The translations under genes and the position numbers were made by a program. Positions 50,519 through 60,702 of a stretch of DNA of 64,000 nucleotides are shown here, in pieces; position 1 is the first letter of the stretch; every line of letters begins with the position of its first letter. The stretch is taken from assembly GCA_963717725.1 (NCBI GenBank), contig CAVQWS010000026.1, forward strand, positions 151,431 through 215,430, given 5' to 3'. Below the pieces are notes generated by a model that was given only the letters and a program-made list of their open reading frames with translations, had not been told where the DNA came from and ran no database searches. The stretch is from AC-32 sp963717725 (GTDB lineage: Bacteria; Actinomycetota; Thermoleophilia; Gaiellales; Gaiellaceae).

Positions 50519-50754
50519 GTGTGATCCCTTTCCGTTGGCCTCGTGCGGCTCCCGCAGGAGCGCGCGTGCTCGTTCGGCCAGCTCGGCGTCGACGAGCATG
50601 AGCTCGGGCGAGAGCAACCGTTCGAGAGTGTGCTGGTGAATGAGACCAATCGCCGCAGTTTCCGCATTTTCCTGAATACGCCATGCGAGGGTGTGGCCCC
50701 GCGAACTCAGTATCGGGAGGCGTCTTCGACCCAGCATGCCCCATTGGAGTGATT

Positions 50755-50785
50755 GGCGGGCGGCACGCAGGGCGAGCCGCCCGCC
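50755..50785 (-). terminator. GC-rich hairpin after the collagen-LTD gene
   Basis: GGCGGGCGGC and GCCGCCCGCC form a 10-bp perfect stem with an 11-nt loop, 8 nt past the stop of the minus-strand gene. No T-run follows, so function as a terminator is plausible rather than certain. Confidence 0.5.
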
Positions 50786-50793
50786 CGGTCGTT

Positions 50794-51777
50794 CTAGTGG
50801 TTCGCTGCGCCCGGAGAGGGCGTCGCGCTGACCGAGAAGTCGGCCGCGTTGTCGTTCGTGTCGTGCCCGTCCGGGATCCGGCCGGAGCTGCTTCCCGGAG
50901 CCGCGGTCGTGGGCGGCGCCGTGGTGGGATGGGCCTCCACGAAGGCGTTCGTCGTGTCGCCGTAGCCGACCGAGTCGAGGATCCCGCCCGTCGCGTCGCG
51001 GACGGCGATCCCGCCGCCGGTAGAGGCGAGCGAGGCCGAGAAGCTCTGGTCGGCCGCGTGCGAGCCGAGGTAGCCGCTGCCGCCGAGCAGGTAGAAACCT
51101 CCCGCGGGGATGTTCGTGCCGGCCGGAATCGTCACGAGCGTGATGTCGCTCGTGCCCGCCGAGGAGCGGTACGCGACCTTGAAGCCGCCGACGTCGGCCG
51201 CGCTCGAGCCGGCGTTGAACAGCTCGACGAACTCGTTCGAGGCTGCGCCGGTGGAACCCGTCATCAGCTCGTTCACGCGGATTTGAGCGCTGGAGCCTCC
51301 GCCCGTGGGGACGCACTTGAGCGTGGCGACGCCGCCGGCGTCGTAGGTGAGGGTGGCCGTGCCCGGCGCTCCGGCCAGGTGACAGCCGACGCCGTTCAGG
51401 CTCTCGAGCGAGGGCAGCGAGGGGCCGGCAGGGCCCGCCGGGCCCTGCGGGCCGGCGGGTCCGGGCGAGCCGGCGGCACCCTGCGGGCCGGTGTCGCCTT
51501 TGGCGCCGGCCGCTCCCGCGAGGCCCGCCGGGCCCTGAGGGCCGGCTGCTCCGGGCACTCCGCTCGGGCCGCGCGCGCCCTGAGCGTTCCACGTCATCGC
51601 CGACTCGCCTCGGCGGCAAGCGGCGACGATCCGGACCAGCCCGGTCTTCTTGTTTACACACGCGTGAATGACGGCGCTCGAGGCCCTGCGGCCACCCGGC
51701 TGGGCGGCGAGCGCGACGCCCGTCACCAGAACGAGCGGCAGCGCGGCGAGCAAGACGCGTCTTCGGGGAAGGCGCAT
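50794..51777 (-). CDS. Secreted collagen-like repeat protein with lamin-tail domain
   Basis: A 327-aa exported protein. The signal peptide (about 1-25) is followed by a Cys-bearing head IHACVNKKTGLVRIV, seen before collagen-like tracts in actinobacterial surface proteins. A Gly-X-Y tract (about 67-122) and a lamin-tail (LTD) domain follow (about 165-327: IRVNELMTGSTGAASNEFVELFN, GGFYLLGG). A Thr/Pro-rich spacer interrupts the LTD near its end. LTD domains are often linked to extracellular adhesion or nucleases. ATG 51777 follows GGAGA at a suitable distance. Confidence 0.85.
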   Translation of the reverse strand: MRLPRRRVLLAALPLVLVTGVALAAQPGGRRASSAVIHACVNKKTGLVRIVAACRRGESAMTWNAQGARGPSGVPGAAGPQGPAGLAGAAGAKGDTGPQGAAGSPGPAGPQGPAGPAGPSLPSLESLNGVGCHLAGAPGTATLTYDAGGVATLKCVPTGGGSSAQIRVNELMTGSTGAASNEFVELFNAGSSAADVGGFKVAYRSSAGTSDITLVTIPAGTNIPAGGFYLLGGSGYLGSHAADQSFSASLASTGGGIAVRDATGGILDSVGYGDTTNAFVEAHPTTAPPTTAAPGSSSGRIPDGHDTNDNAADFSVSATPSPGAANH

Positions 51778-51876
51778 GTGGATCTCCTCTCGGTCGGTTG
51801 CGCCCACCGATACCGGCCGCCGGATCGAGCCTCGGCTGTCCGCGCGCCTTCCGGCGCACCCTTGTCACACGGGCGT

Positions 51877-52857
51877 CTAGAAGTGGGCGCTTCGCCAGCC
51901 GCTGGCGATCACGATCACGATCAGGGCTGCGAGCACCAGTCGGTAGATCACGAAGATCGTGTAGTTGTGGTTGCGCACATAGCCGAGCAGCAGGTCGATC
52001 GCGATCAGCCCGACCGCGGCCGCCGCCAGCGTCCCGACGACGAACGGCCCGACCGAGCCAGCCGGCAGCGGAGTCAGGACGACGTTCTTGAGGCCCTTGT
52101 AGACCACGGCGCCGAAGACGATCGGGATCAGCAGCAGGAAGGCGAACCGCGCGGCCGCGTCGCGCTCAAGGCGCATGAAGCGGCCGGTGGTGATCGCGAT
52201 CCCCGAGCGGGAGACGCCGGGCATCAGCGCCAGGATCTGCGAGGTGCCGATCCAGAACGCCGACCGCAGGCCGAGCTGGTCGATCTGCCGCTGCTGCGGC
52301 GAGCGATCGGCAATCCAGAGGAGCACGCCGAAGACGGCCAGGAAAATGGCGATCTGGTACGGCTGCCCCAGGTGGTTCTCGATCGTGCTCTCCCCGAGCG
52401 CGCCGGCGATCGCGGCCGGGATAGTCGCCGCGAAGATCCACCAGGAGACCCGCTCGTCCAGCGTCTCGATCTTGCGGCGCCTGACCGTACGGAACCAGGC
52501 GCCGACGTACAGCGTCACCTCGGCCCAGAAGTAGACGATCACGGAGACCAGCGTGCCGAGGTGGAGCGCGACGTCGAAGGTCTTGTTGAAGTCCGGGTGC
52601 ACCTCGAGGTAGTGCCAGTCCGCGATCCATGGCACCAGGATCAGATGGCCCGACGAGGAGATCGGAAGCAGCTCCGTCAGGCCCTGCGTCACACCCAGCA
52701 CGAACGCCTGCCAGTCGGAGAGCCTGCCGGCTTTCTCGCCCACGTCGCCGAGAGCGAGGGCTGCGGCCACGAGCAGCAGGACTGCGGCGACGCCGTAGAC
52801 CAGCCTCGGGCGGATGCGCCGCTGCGGCTCGGCGGCTGAAACGGCGCTCGCGCTCAC
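51877..52857 (-). CDS. uppP: Undecaprenyl-diphosphatase (UppP/BacA)
   Basis: A 326-aa membrane phosphatase that recycles undecaprenyl pyrophosphate for cell-wall synthesis. Diagnostic motifs are QGLTELLPISSSGHL (about residues 60-74) and MPGVSRSGIAITTG (about 210-223), which carry the catalytic Glu and Ser/Arg residues. About eight TMs are visible, plus an N-terminal hydrophobic extension of about 35 residues. The start is taken at GTG 52857; an in-frame GTG at 52875 is possible. It lies upstream of the collagen-LTD gene on the same strand. Confidence 0.92.
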   Translation of the reverse strand: MSASAVSAAEPQRRIRPRLVYGVAAVLLLVAAALALGDVGEKAGRLSDWQAFVLGVTQGLTELLPISSSGHLILVPWIADWHYLEVHPDFNKTFDVALHLGTLVSVIVYFWAEVTLYVGAWFRTVRRRKIETLDERVSWWIFAATIPAAIAGALGESTIENHLGQPYQIAIFLAVFGVLLWIADRSPQQRQIDQLGLRSAFWIGTSQILALMPGVSRSGIAITTGRFMRLERDAAARFAFLLLIPIVFGAVVYKGLKNVVLTPLPAGSVGPFVVGTLAAAAVGLIAIDLLLGYVRNHNYTIFVIYRLVLAALIVIVIASGWRSAHF

Positions 52858-52979
52858 GGAGCCGGACGGTAGCACCAGCGGCCTGACCCCTTGACTTCGA
52901 ACCCGCAGGCTGGTCGGATTGGCGCCCAGAGCGGAACCGATATCGGGGCCGCGGATTCAGGTTCGGAGGGGAGAACGAG

Positions 52980-55900
52980 ATGCGAGCATCGGGGGACGAG
53001 CGCAGGCCGGTCCTGCGCAACAAGCGGCTGACCGCTGCCGCGGTCGGGCTGTTCGTAATCGCCACGGCGATCACGGTCGCGCTGCCGGCCGGCGCCGGCA
53101 GCAACCGGCGGGCGCTGAGAGACGTACACGGGACAAAGGCGTTCTGGCAGCGGACGACCCTCAAACGGGTCGCGAAGTCGCCGGGGATGCCGACTCTGAA
53201 GCTGCGCGGCAAGAGCGTGAAGCCGTTCCGGCTCGACGTGCGCTCGCTGCACCGCGTCCTGGCGAACACGCCGTGGGAGCGGACGCGCGCAGCGCGACTG
53301 CATCCGGTCGTGGTCTCGCTTCCGACGCCGAACGGACGCTTCCAGCGCTTCGCGCTCGAGCGGACGGCGATCATGGCGCCGGCTCTGCAGCGGAAGCATC
53401 CCAAGATCGCCACCTTCGGCGGGCGCGGGATCGACGACTCCGGCGCGAGCGATCGCCGCCGACCTGAGCCCGTTCGGCTTCCACGCGTCCGTTCGCTCTC
53501 CGAACGGCGGGTGGTACATCGACCCCTACTACCGCAAGAACCCCAGCTACTACGTCAGCTACCACGGGCAGCAGCTGAAGGAGTCGCTCCCGTTCAGCGA
53601 GCACGGCGTGCTCGGCCAGGTAAAAGCCCTGTCCGCGGACGCGCCGCTCGCGCCCACAGGTGACGGGCTGCGCACCTACCGGCTAGCGCTGATCACCGAC
53701 CCGGGCTACTCCGACTACGTCGGCGGCCCTGCCGAGGTGACTGCGGCCAAGGTCGCGCTGATGAATCGGGTCGACCAGGTCTACCAGCAGGACATCTCGA
53801 TCCGAATGCAGCTGATCGGCAACAACGACCTGCTCAACCTGAACACCTGGGCCGCGGCGACCGCGCCGAATGGCCCCTGCGGGACCGCGGCTTGTTTCAC
53901 GCAGTCGCAGGTCACCGGCTGTTCCAGCACCACCCGGGCGCGCTTCGTGATCGGCCAGATCATCGGCGCCTCGAACTACGACATCGGCCACCTCGCCCTC
54001 GGTCAGCCGGGCGGCGGCGTGGCGAACCTCGGGGTCGTTGGCCGCTCGAACAAGGCGGGCGGCTGCACCGGCATCCCGACGCCGGTGGGCGACTTCTACG
54101 CGATCGACTACGTCGCCCACGAGATGGGTCACCAGTTCGGCGGGAACCACCCGTTCAACGGGAACCAGCTGAACTGCTCGGCCGGCAACCGCAACGCGCC
54201 CAACTCGGTCGAGCCGGGCAGCGGCTCCTCGATCATGGCCTACGCGGGGATCTGCCTGACCGACGACCTGCAGCGCCACAGCGACCCGTATTTCTCGGAG
54301 CGCAGCCAGCAGGAGATCTCGACGTACACCACCTCCGCCCAGAACGCGATCAACGAGGTGCAGACGGCGTCGCTCGTCCACTTCGGCGGCGGCAACGAGG
54401 TCCAGCAGGTCACCTACGGTCCCGGCTTCCAGCGGGTGGCTTCGAACGGGGCGGCGAGCATTGCGATCAATGCCGCTCCGAGTGTGACTTCTCGCGGTGG
54501 TGCGGAGGAAAACGGCAACACGGTCACGATCGCGACCGGCAACCCGCACACGCTGCAGGTCGGTGACGCGGTCACGATCGCCGGTGTGGGTGTTGCCGAC
54601 TACAACGGAACCTGGACGGTCACGGCCGTGCCGACAACCCGCTCGTTTCAGTACACGAACCCGTCGAGCGGCCTCGGCGTCAGCGGCGGCGGCACGGTCA
54701 CGCTGCCGGTCGCTGTGAGCGAGTCGGGCAACACGGTCACTGTTCGGACGACTGCCGCCCACGGGCGCTCGGTCGGCGACACCGTCACGATCGCCGGCGT
54801 CGGAGTGGCCGGCTACAACGGCACCTTCGTGATCACCGCCGTGCCGAGCTCGCGGACGTACCAGTACACGAACCCGACTGCAGGGCTCGCCAACTCGAGC
54901 GGCGGCACGACGACCTTCACGCCGCCGTTCCAGATCCGCATCGGCGGCAACGACTCCGCCGTGATCGGCGGCAGCGGGCTGCCGTACACGACGGCGAACG
55001 TGGAGACGGCGATCAACGGGATCCCTGGCTTCTCAGGCACGGTCACGGTCAGCGGGCTCTCGTCGACCGGGTTCACGGTCACCTATGGGGGCGCCTCGGC
55101 GGGAGCCGACGTGCCGAACGTCCAGCTCGTCAACTTCGCCTGCTCGTGCTTCTCCTCCGTCGAGGAGACGAACCACGGCGGCACAAACGACTCGTTCACG
55201 ATCTCGTACGACGGCAACACGTCGGTGCCGATCGTGAACGGCACGAACTACTCGGCGGCCGGCATCGCGGCCGCGATCACGCCGCTTTTGCCGGCCGGCG
55301 GGACAGTCACCGTGGCCGGCTTCGGCGGCGGCGCCTTCAACAACACCGGCTTCCAGGTGACCTTCACCGGGACGCTGGCGCAGACGAACGTTCCGTTCAT
55401 GCTCCAGCTCGGCGGCTTCAGCGCGATTGCGTCCGGCTTCATCGGAGAGACCGACAAGGGCGGCGCCGTGGACAACCAGGGCACGCTCGTGCCGAACGGG
55501 AACTCCATCCCCGACGTCTCGGCTCCGGCGCAGTACACGATCCCGCTGCGGACGCCGTTCGCCCTCACGGGGAGCGCGACCGACGCGGACGGCGACCCGC
55601 TGACGTACTCGTGGGAGCAGAACGACCGCGGCGCCTCGCCGAACGGCGCGGGTACATCGCTGCTGAACAACACGAAGACGAACGGACCGCTGTTCGCGAT
55701 GTTCCCGTATTCGGGACAGATCAGCGACTCCGACACGCTGCTGTACGACTCGCCAGGCGAGAACCATCTCACCAACGATCCGACGCGGGTGTTCCCGGAT
55801 CTCCAGCAGGTCCTGGACAACAACACGAACGCCGACACCGGTTCCTGCCCGCCCGGGCCGATCGCCCAGCCCGTGCCGCAGGCCTCCACCGAGTGCTACT

Positions 55901-56670
55901 CGGAGTTCCTGCCCACGAGCGACTACGTCGGCGTGGCCGGTGTGAACGCCGACCCGCTCGCGCTGCACATGCGTTTCACAGCGCGTGACGGCATGGGCGG
56001 CAGCAACTTCGCGGACACGACACTCCTGCTCGCGAACACCGCGGGGCCGTTCCGTGTCACCTCGCCGAACACGGCCGTCTCGCTGCCGGGCAGCTCGACG
56101 CAGACCGTGACCTGGGACGTCGCCAACACGGACGTCGCGCCGGTCAGCACGAGCGACGTCAGGATCAGCCTCTCGGTCGACAGTGGCCACACGTATCCGT
56201 ACGTGCTGGCGGCCTCGACCCCGAACACAGGCTCCGTCTCGGTCGTCCTGCCGATGGTCGGCACGACGCACGCACGCGTGAAGATCGAAGCGGTCGGCAA
56301 CGTCTTCTTCGACGTCTCCAACGCCGACTTCGCGATCACGTGGCCGTTCGCCGGCTTCTTCTCTCCGATCGGTGCCGGCGTGAACTCGGCGAAGGCCGGC
56401 AGCGCGGTCCCTGTGAAGTTCAGCTTGGGCGGCGACCGCGGTCTCGCGATCCTGGCCGACGGCTATCCGGCTTCGGTTCAGGTGGACTGCGTCACGGGCG
56501 CGCCGATCGGCTCGGCTCAGCCCACCGCCTCCGACGACGGTCTGACGTTCGCCAACGGCCAGTACAGCTACGCCTGGAAGACGTCCAAGGGCTGGAGCGG
56601 AACCTGTCGCCAGCTGCAGGTGCTACTCGTCGACGGCACGCTCCACACGGCGCTGTTCACGTTCAAATAG
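52980..56670 (+). pseudogene. Large secreted metzincin-type metalloprotease (HExxHxxGxxH) with PxKF tail, +1 frameshift
   Basis: One gene of about 1230 codons split by a single extra base near 53446-53452. The first frame (signal peptide and propeptide, ending at TFGGRGIDDSGA) continues into the second as TIAADLSPFGFHAS. The mature part has the zinc motif HEMGHQFGGNHPF near 54117-54155 with a Met-turn-like SIMAY further on. Two near-identical beta repeats follow (54517-54920), then Ig/cadherin-like regions, and a C-terminal PxKF domain (PVKFSLGGDRG) with paired Cys. It is an extracellular or surface protease. The frameshift may be a sequencing error, since the rest of the frame is intact and conserved. 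A strong hairpin lies after the stop. Confidence 0.83.
54517..54920 (+). repeat. Internal duplication of a beta module in the metalloprotease
   Basis: Two adjacent modules of about 67 residues each start with NTVT and share VGD(A/T)VTIAGVGVA-YNGT, then TAVP..R...QYTNP. They cover about 54517-54720 and 54727-54920. Close identity suggests a recent in-frame duplication of a small beta-sandwich domain. Confidence 0.75.
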
Positions 56671-56681
56671 AGAGCCTTCAC

Positions 56682-56715
56682 GCCCGGGGCGCGGTTTCGC
56701 GGCCGCGCCCCGGGC
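56682..56715 (+). terminator. Strong GC hairpin after the metalloprotease gene
   Basis: GCCCGGGGCGCGG and CCGCGCCCCGGGC form a 13-bp perfect stem with an 8-nt loop, 11 nt after the stop. No T-run follows. It is the longest perfect hairpin seen in the window. Confidence 0.6.
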
Positions 56716-56847
56716 TAGGCTTCCGCCTCGTGGGCGTTCCGGAGGCGAGGATCGAGCAAACCGAGGAGGCGGGGAGTGGTGTCGCACCCACGACCCGCGT
56801 CAGGCCTACCGCGACGTGCCGCGAAACTTCACACGGGTGAAGGCGCC

Positions 56848-57222
56848 GTGGCCCGTCTAGCCTTCGCCGCGCTGCTCGTCCTCTGTGTGACGGCCTGTTC
56901 TTCCTCGAAGCAGTCTGCGACGAGCACCGCGACGACCACCGGCCCGGTCAAGTCACCGATCGTGGTCACCACGCCGCTCTCGGAGACGCAGTGGCGGAGC
57001 CCGATCTCGGTGAAGGGCACCTCGAGCATCCCGGACAAGCTGACGGTCGAGGTGCTGAACTCCGCGGGCAAGCAGCTCGGCAGCGAGGAGACGGCTCCCA
57101 GTGACGGCCGCTTCTCCGTAGAGGTGCCTTTCACAACCAAGAAGCTCATTCCGGGCGCGGTCTCCGTCCACGATGAGAACGGCGACCACACGGTGCTGAT
57201 CTCGGTTGTACTGACTCCCTAG
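56848..57222 (+). CDS. Small Gmad2-domain lipoprotein
   Basis: A 124-aa lipoprotein. The signal peptide ends in the lipobox VTAC (Cys about 17), followed by a Ser/Thr-rich linker. A Gmad2 (Ig-like) domain follows (about 36-122): SPISVKGTSSIPDKLTVEVLNSAGK, DGRFSVEVPF, VSVHDENG. The same domain occurs at the C-terminus of the GerMN lipoprotein at 60703-61575. GTG 56848 places the signal peptide at the start. It lies 17 nt before the response-regulator gene, so it belongs to the two-component cluster. Confidence 0.78.
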   Translation: MARLAFAALLVLCVTACSSSKQSATSTATTTGPVKSPIVVTTPLSETQWRSPISVKGTSSIPDKLTVEVLNSAGKQLGSEETAPSDGRFSVEVPFTTKKLIPGAVSVHDENGDHTVLISVVLTP

Positions 57223-57239
57223 CGTCGTAGGCTTGCTCC

Positions 57240-57923
57240 ATGGACGAGCACGTGCTGCTCGTGGAGGACGACCCCTCGATTCGTGAGGTGGCGACGCTTG
57301 GGCTCGAGCAGTCCGGGCTGCGGGTGACGGCGGTCGGCGACGGGCGCGAGGGTCTCGACCGCTTCCGCCAGGGCGGTGTCGACCTGGTCGTGCTCGACGT
57401 GATGCTGCCCTCGCTCGACGGCTTCGAGGTGCTGCGCGAGATCCGCCACGACAGCCAGGCGCCGATCGTGATGCTGACGGCGCGCAGCGAGCTCCATGAC
57501 GTGGTCGTCGGGCTCGAGCTCGGCGCCGACGACTACGTGACCAAGCCGTTCGAGCTGCCCGAGCTCGTGGCGCGCGTGAAGGCGGTGCTGCGCCGCGCGT
57601 CACCCGTGGGCGACGGGGCAACGATCAGCGTCGCCGGGCTCGAGATCGACCCCGACGGGTTCACCGCGAGGAAGCGCGGCGAGGAGCTGCAGCTGACGGC
57701 GACCGAGTTCCGGCTGCTGCTCGAGCTCGCGCGGCGGCCGAAGCAGGTCTTCACGCGCGAGCTCCTGCTCGAGCTGGTCTGGAACTACGACTACCTCGGC
57801 GACTCGCGCCTCGTCGACGCGGCCGTGCAGCGGCTGCGGGCGAAGGTCGAGGACGATCCGAAGCAGCCGACGCTGATCAAGACCGTCCGCGGGGTCGGCT
57901 ACCGCTTCGACGCCGGCTCGTGA
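57240..57923 (+). CDS. OmpR/MtrA-type response regulator
   Basis: A 227-aa regulator. The receiver domain (about 1-118) has acidic residues EDD at 9-11, the phosphoacceptor Asp53 in VLDVMLPSLDG and KPF with the conserved Lys. The C-terminal winged helix (about 130-225) has the OmpR/PhoB pattern LTATEFRLLLELARRPKQVFTRE and DAAVQRLRAKVEDDP. ATG 57240. The stop overlaps the kinase GTG (GTGA). The neighbourhood resembles mtrAB-lpqB loci. Confidence 0.94.
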   Translation: MDEHVLLVEDDPSIREVATLGLEQSGLRVTAVGDGREGLDRFRQGGVDLVVLDVMLPSLDGFEVLREIRHDSQAPIVMLTARSELHDVVVGLELGADDYVTKPFELPELVARVKAVLRRASPVGDGATISVAGLEIDPDGFTARKRGEELQLTATEFRLLLELARRPKQVFTRELLLELVWNYDYLGDSRLVDAAVQRLRAKVEDDPKQPTLIKTVRGVGYRFDAGS

Positions 57924-59236
57924 CCCTCCGCCGCCGGCTCACCCTCGTGCTCGCGCTGGCGGTGGGCTTGTCGGGGATCGCGCTGGCGGCGGGCTCGTAC
58001 TTCCTCGTCCGGCACAACCTGCTCTCGGACTCGGTCGACTCGAGCATCGTGCAGACGCGGCGGAACCTCGCCGTCGCGCCTGCCTACCGCGACACGGGCA
58101 AGCTCGTCGACGCGTACAAGAGCCGAGGCGACTTTCTCACGGTCGCCACTCGCGGCGGCGAGACGTTCCTCTCCAGCGCGAGCGTCTCGCTGCGCTCGGT
58201 CCCCGGCGGCTTGCGAGAGGTCGTCGGTCGCGGCGAGCTCGGCTACGAGCGCACGACCGTCGCGGGCGACCGGTTCCTCGTCACCGGCGCGCCCGCCGCG
58301 AACGGAAGGAAGCTCTACTTCTTCTTCCCCGAGAACGGCCTGCGGCACGAGCTGTCGGTGCTGCGCAACGTGCTGCTCGGCGGGGTCGGGATCCTCGTGC
58401 TCCTGGCGGCACTCGCGGGAGTCGTGCTCGCACGCAGTGCGCTCCGGCCGGTGGCGCGGGCCAGCAGCGCGGCGCAGTCGCTGGCCGAGGGCCTGCTCGA
58501 GACGCGGCTGCCGGTCGAGGGCCGGGACGAGTTTGGCGCCTGGGCACAGTCGTTCAACGAGATGGCCGCGGCGCTCGAGGCGAAGATCGGCGAGCTGCAG
58601 GCCGCGCAGGCGCGGGAGCGCCGCTTCACGGCAGACGTCGCGCACGAGCTGCGCACACCGCTGACCGCGCTGATGGGCGAGGCCTCGCTGCTGGCCGACC
58701 ACCTCGACCAGATGCCGCCGGAGTCGCGCCGGCCGGCCGAGCTGCTGATCGCGGACGTCGCCCGCCTGCGCAAGCTCGTCGAGGACCTGATGGAGATCTC
58801 ACGCTTCGACGCCGGCGCCGAGAGCGTCCACGCCGAGGAGGTCGACGTCGCGGCGCTCGTGCGGGCGACGGTGCGGGCGCGCGGCTGGGACGACCGGGTG
58901 CGGCTCGAAGGCGACGGCCTGCGGGTGACCAGCGACCCGCGGCGACTCGAGCGGATCGTGGCCAACCTCGTCGACAACGCGCTCGAGCACGGCGGCTCGT
59001 CGGTCTCGGTGCGGATCGGCGAGAACGAGATCGAGGTCGCCGACGACGGGCCGGGGATCCCACAAGAGCATTTGCCGCACGTCTTCGAGCGCTTCTACAA
59101 GGCGGACGCCTCCCGCAGCGGCAGCGGCACCGGCCTCGGCCTGGCGATCGCGCGGGAGAACGCGATCCTGCTCGGCGGCGAGCTCGAGGTCGCAAGCGAA
59201 CCTGGACAGGGCACGCGCTTCACGCTCCGGCTGTAG
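57920..59236 (+). CDS. Sensor histidine kinase (HAMP-HisKA-HATPase, MtrB/BaeS-like)
   Basis: A 438-aa sensor kinase. TM1 (about 10-30), an extracytoplasmic sensor region (about 31-150) and TM2 (about 155-175) are followed by a HAMP linker (about 178-230). HisKA has the phospho-His242 in DVAHELRTPLTA. The ATPase has the N-box LVDNALEH, G1 VADDGPGIP and G2 SGTGLGLAIA. It phosphorylates the response regulator encoded just before it (GTGA overlap). The small sensor region and GerMN/propeller neighbours recall cell-wall-responsive MtrB. Confidence 0.93.
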   Translation: MTLRRRLTLVLALAVGLSGIALAAGSYFLVRHNLLSDSVDSSIVQTRRNLAVAPAYRDTGKLVDAYKSRGDFLTVATRGGETFLSSASVSLRSVPGGLREVVGRGELGYERTTVAGDRFLVTGAPAANGRKLYFFFPENGLRHELSVLRNVLLGGVGILVLLAALAGVVLARSALRPVARASSAAQSLAEGLLETRLPVEGRDEFGAWAQSFNEMAAALEAKIGELQAAQARERRFTADVAHELRTPLTALMGEASLLADHLDQMPPESRRPAELLIADVARLRKLVEDLMEISRFDAGAESVHAEEVDVAALVRATVRARGWDDRVRLEGDGLRVTSDPRRLERIVANLVDNALEHGGSSVSVRIGENEIEVADDGPGIPQEHLPHVFERFYKADASRSGSGTGLGLAIARENAILLGGELEVASEPGQGTRFTLRL

Positions 59237-59320
59237 CGAAACCGTTACGCCGCCGTCACAGGGACGTTGCTCCGTGGGTCGAGGATGGCGGTGTCAATGG
59301 AAACGCCAGAAGGAGCCGCA

Positions 59321-60700
59321 ATGTCCCGCTTGCTCATCATCCTCGCCGCGTTCGCGCTGCTGCTCGCGACCTCCGCGTCGGCCGGGCCCTCCACAGCCAC
59401 GATGCGCGTCAGCGTCTCGAGCGCCGGTGTGCAGGCGGACCGCGACGCCTACGCCGTCGGCCTCAGCGCCAACGGCCGTCTCGTCCTGATCAACGCCCAG
59501 GCGACCGACCTCGTCCCCGGCGACACGAACGAGCGCTGGGACGTCTTCGTGCACGACCGCTCGAACGGCAAGACCGAACGGGTCAGCGTCTCGACTGGCG
59601 GCGCCCAGGGCAAGGCGACGCGTGATCCCTGGGGTGGCTCGATCGCCGGCGGCATCAGCGCGAACGGGCGCTACGTCGTCTTCCAGTCGGACGCGCCGAA
59701 CCTCGTCTCCCGCGACACCAACCGTGCCGCAGACATCTTTCTGCACGACCGCGCGAGCGGCGTGACCAAGCGGGTCAGCGTCGGCACGCACGGCCAGGCG
59801 AACGGCGCCAGCGGCTCGGCCACGATCAGCGCGAGCGGGCGCTACGTGGCCTTCGAGTCCGCCGCCTCGAACCTCGTCGCCCGCGACACGAATCGCAAGG
59901 TGGACGTCTTCGTCCGCGACCTCGCCACCGGCAAGACCTCGCGGGTGAGCGTCTCGAGCCGCGGCGTCCAGGCCGGGTGCAAGGTCTGGTGTGAGAGCAC
60001 TCAGCCGTCGCTCAGCACCGACGGACGCTATGTCGCGTTCGAGTCCTCGGCGACGAACCTCGTCCGGGGAGACACGAACAAGCTCGCCGACGTGTTCGTC
60101 CGCGACCGGCGCACCGGCCGCACGGAGCGCGTCAGCGTCACCAGCAAGGGCAAGCAGGCGGGTGCCGACCACACGAACAACGGCAGCAACGCGCCGTCGA
60201 TCAGCGGCGACGGCCGCTATGTCGCCTTCCACTCGGCCGACTCGAACCTGGTGCCCGGCGACACCAACCGGACGTTCGACATCTTCGTCCACGACCGCAA
60301 GACCGGCCGGACGACGCGCATCAGCGTCAGCAGCGCCGGCCGGCAGGCGAACGGCGAGAACGTCGGCGCACCGAGCTTCAGCGCCGACGGCCGCTACGTC
60401 GCCTTCAACTCACTGGCCACGAACCTCGTTCCGAGCGACGACAAGACCAACGACATCCTGGACGTCTTCGTCCGCGACCTGCGGGCCGGCACCACGATGA
60501 TCGCCAGCCTCGGGTCTGCGGGCCAGCACGGCGGCGACTCGAGTGCGGTGAGCGGGATCGCGTTCAGCAGCGACGACCAGGTGCTCGCCTTCTCCTCCTT
60601 CGCCCCGAACTTCGTCCCGGGCGATACGAACGGCACGGCTGACGCCTTCCTGCGCAACATCAAGGCGGGAAACTCGTCCACCCGCGTCGAAGGGAAGTAG
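59321..60700 (+). CDS. Secreted PD40/WD40-like beta-propeller protein
   Basis: A 459-aa exported protein. The signal peptide (about 1-21) is followed by about seven repeats of roughly 52 residues with the pattern SANGRYVAFES-ASNLV-GDTN-DVFVRD--TG-T-RVSVSS, forming a TolB/PD40-like beta-propeller. It starts at ATG 59321 with AAGGAG upstream. It lies between the histidine kinase and the GerMN lipoprotein. In characterised LpqB, a propeller-like Gmad1 domain and a GerMN domain are one protein beside MtrAB; here they appear on two genes. A sensory or adhesive partner role for the kinase is inferred. Confidence 0.85.
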   Translation: MSRLLIILAAFALLLATSASAGPSTATMRVSVSSAGVQADRDAYAVGLSANGRLVLINAQATDLVPGDTNERWDVFVHDRSNGKTERVSVSTGGAQGKATRDPWGGSIAGGISANGRYVVFQSDAPNLVSRDTNRAADIFLHDRASGVTKRVSVGTHGQANGASGSATISASGRYVAFESAASNLVARDTNRKVDVFVRDLATGKTSRVSVSSRGVQAGCKVWCESTQPSLSTDGRYVAFESSATNLVRGDTNKLADVFVRDRRTGRTERVSVTSKGKQAGADHTNNGSNAPSISGDGRYVAFHSADSNLVPGDTNRTFDIFVHDRKTGRTTRISVSSAGRQANGENVGAPSFSADGRYVAFNSLATNLVPSDDKTNDILDVFVRDLRAGTTMIASLGSAGQHGGDSSAVSGIAFSSDDQVLAFSSFAPNFVPGDTNGTADAFLRNIKAGNSSTRVEGK

Positions 60701-60702
60701 CA

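Noticed and set aside
49568..51868. A single giant minus-strand frame joining the Pro-rich protein and the collagen region
   Set aside because: The collagen-LTD gene uses another frame with clear domains, and the Pro-rich gene has its own start and Shine-Dalgarno sequence at 50518.
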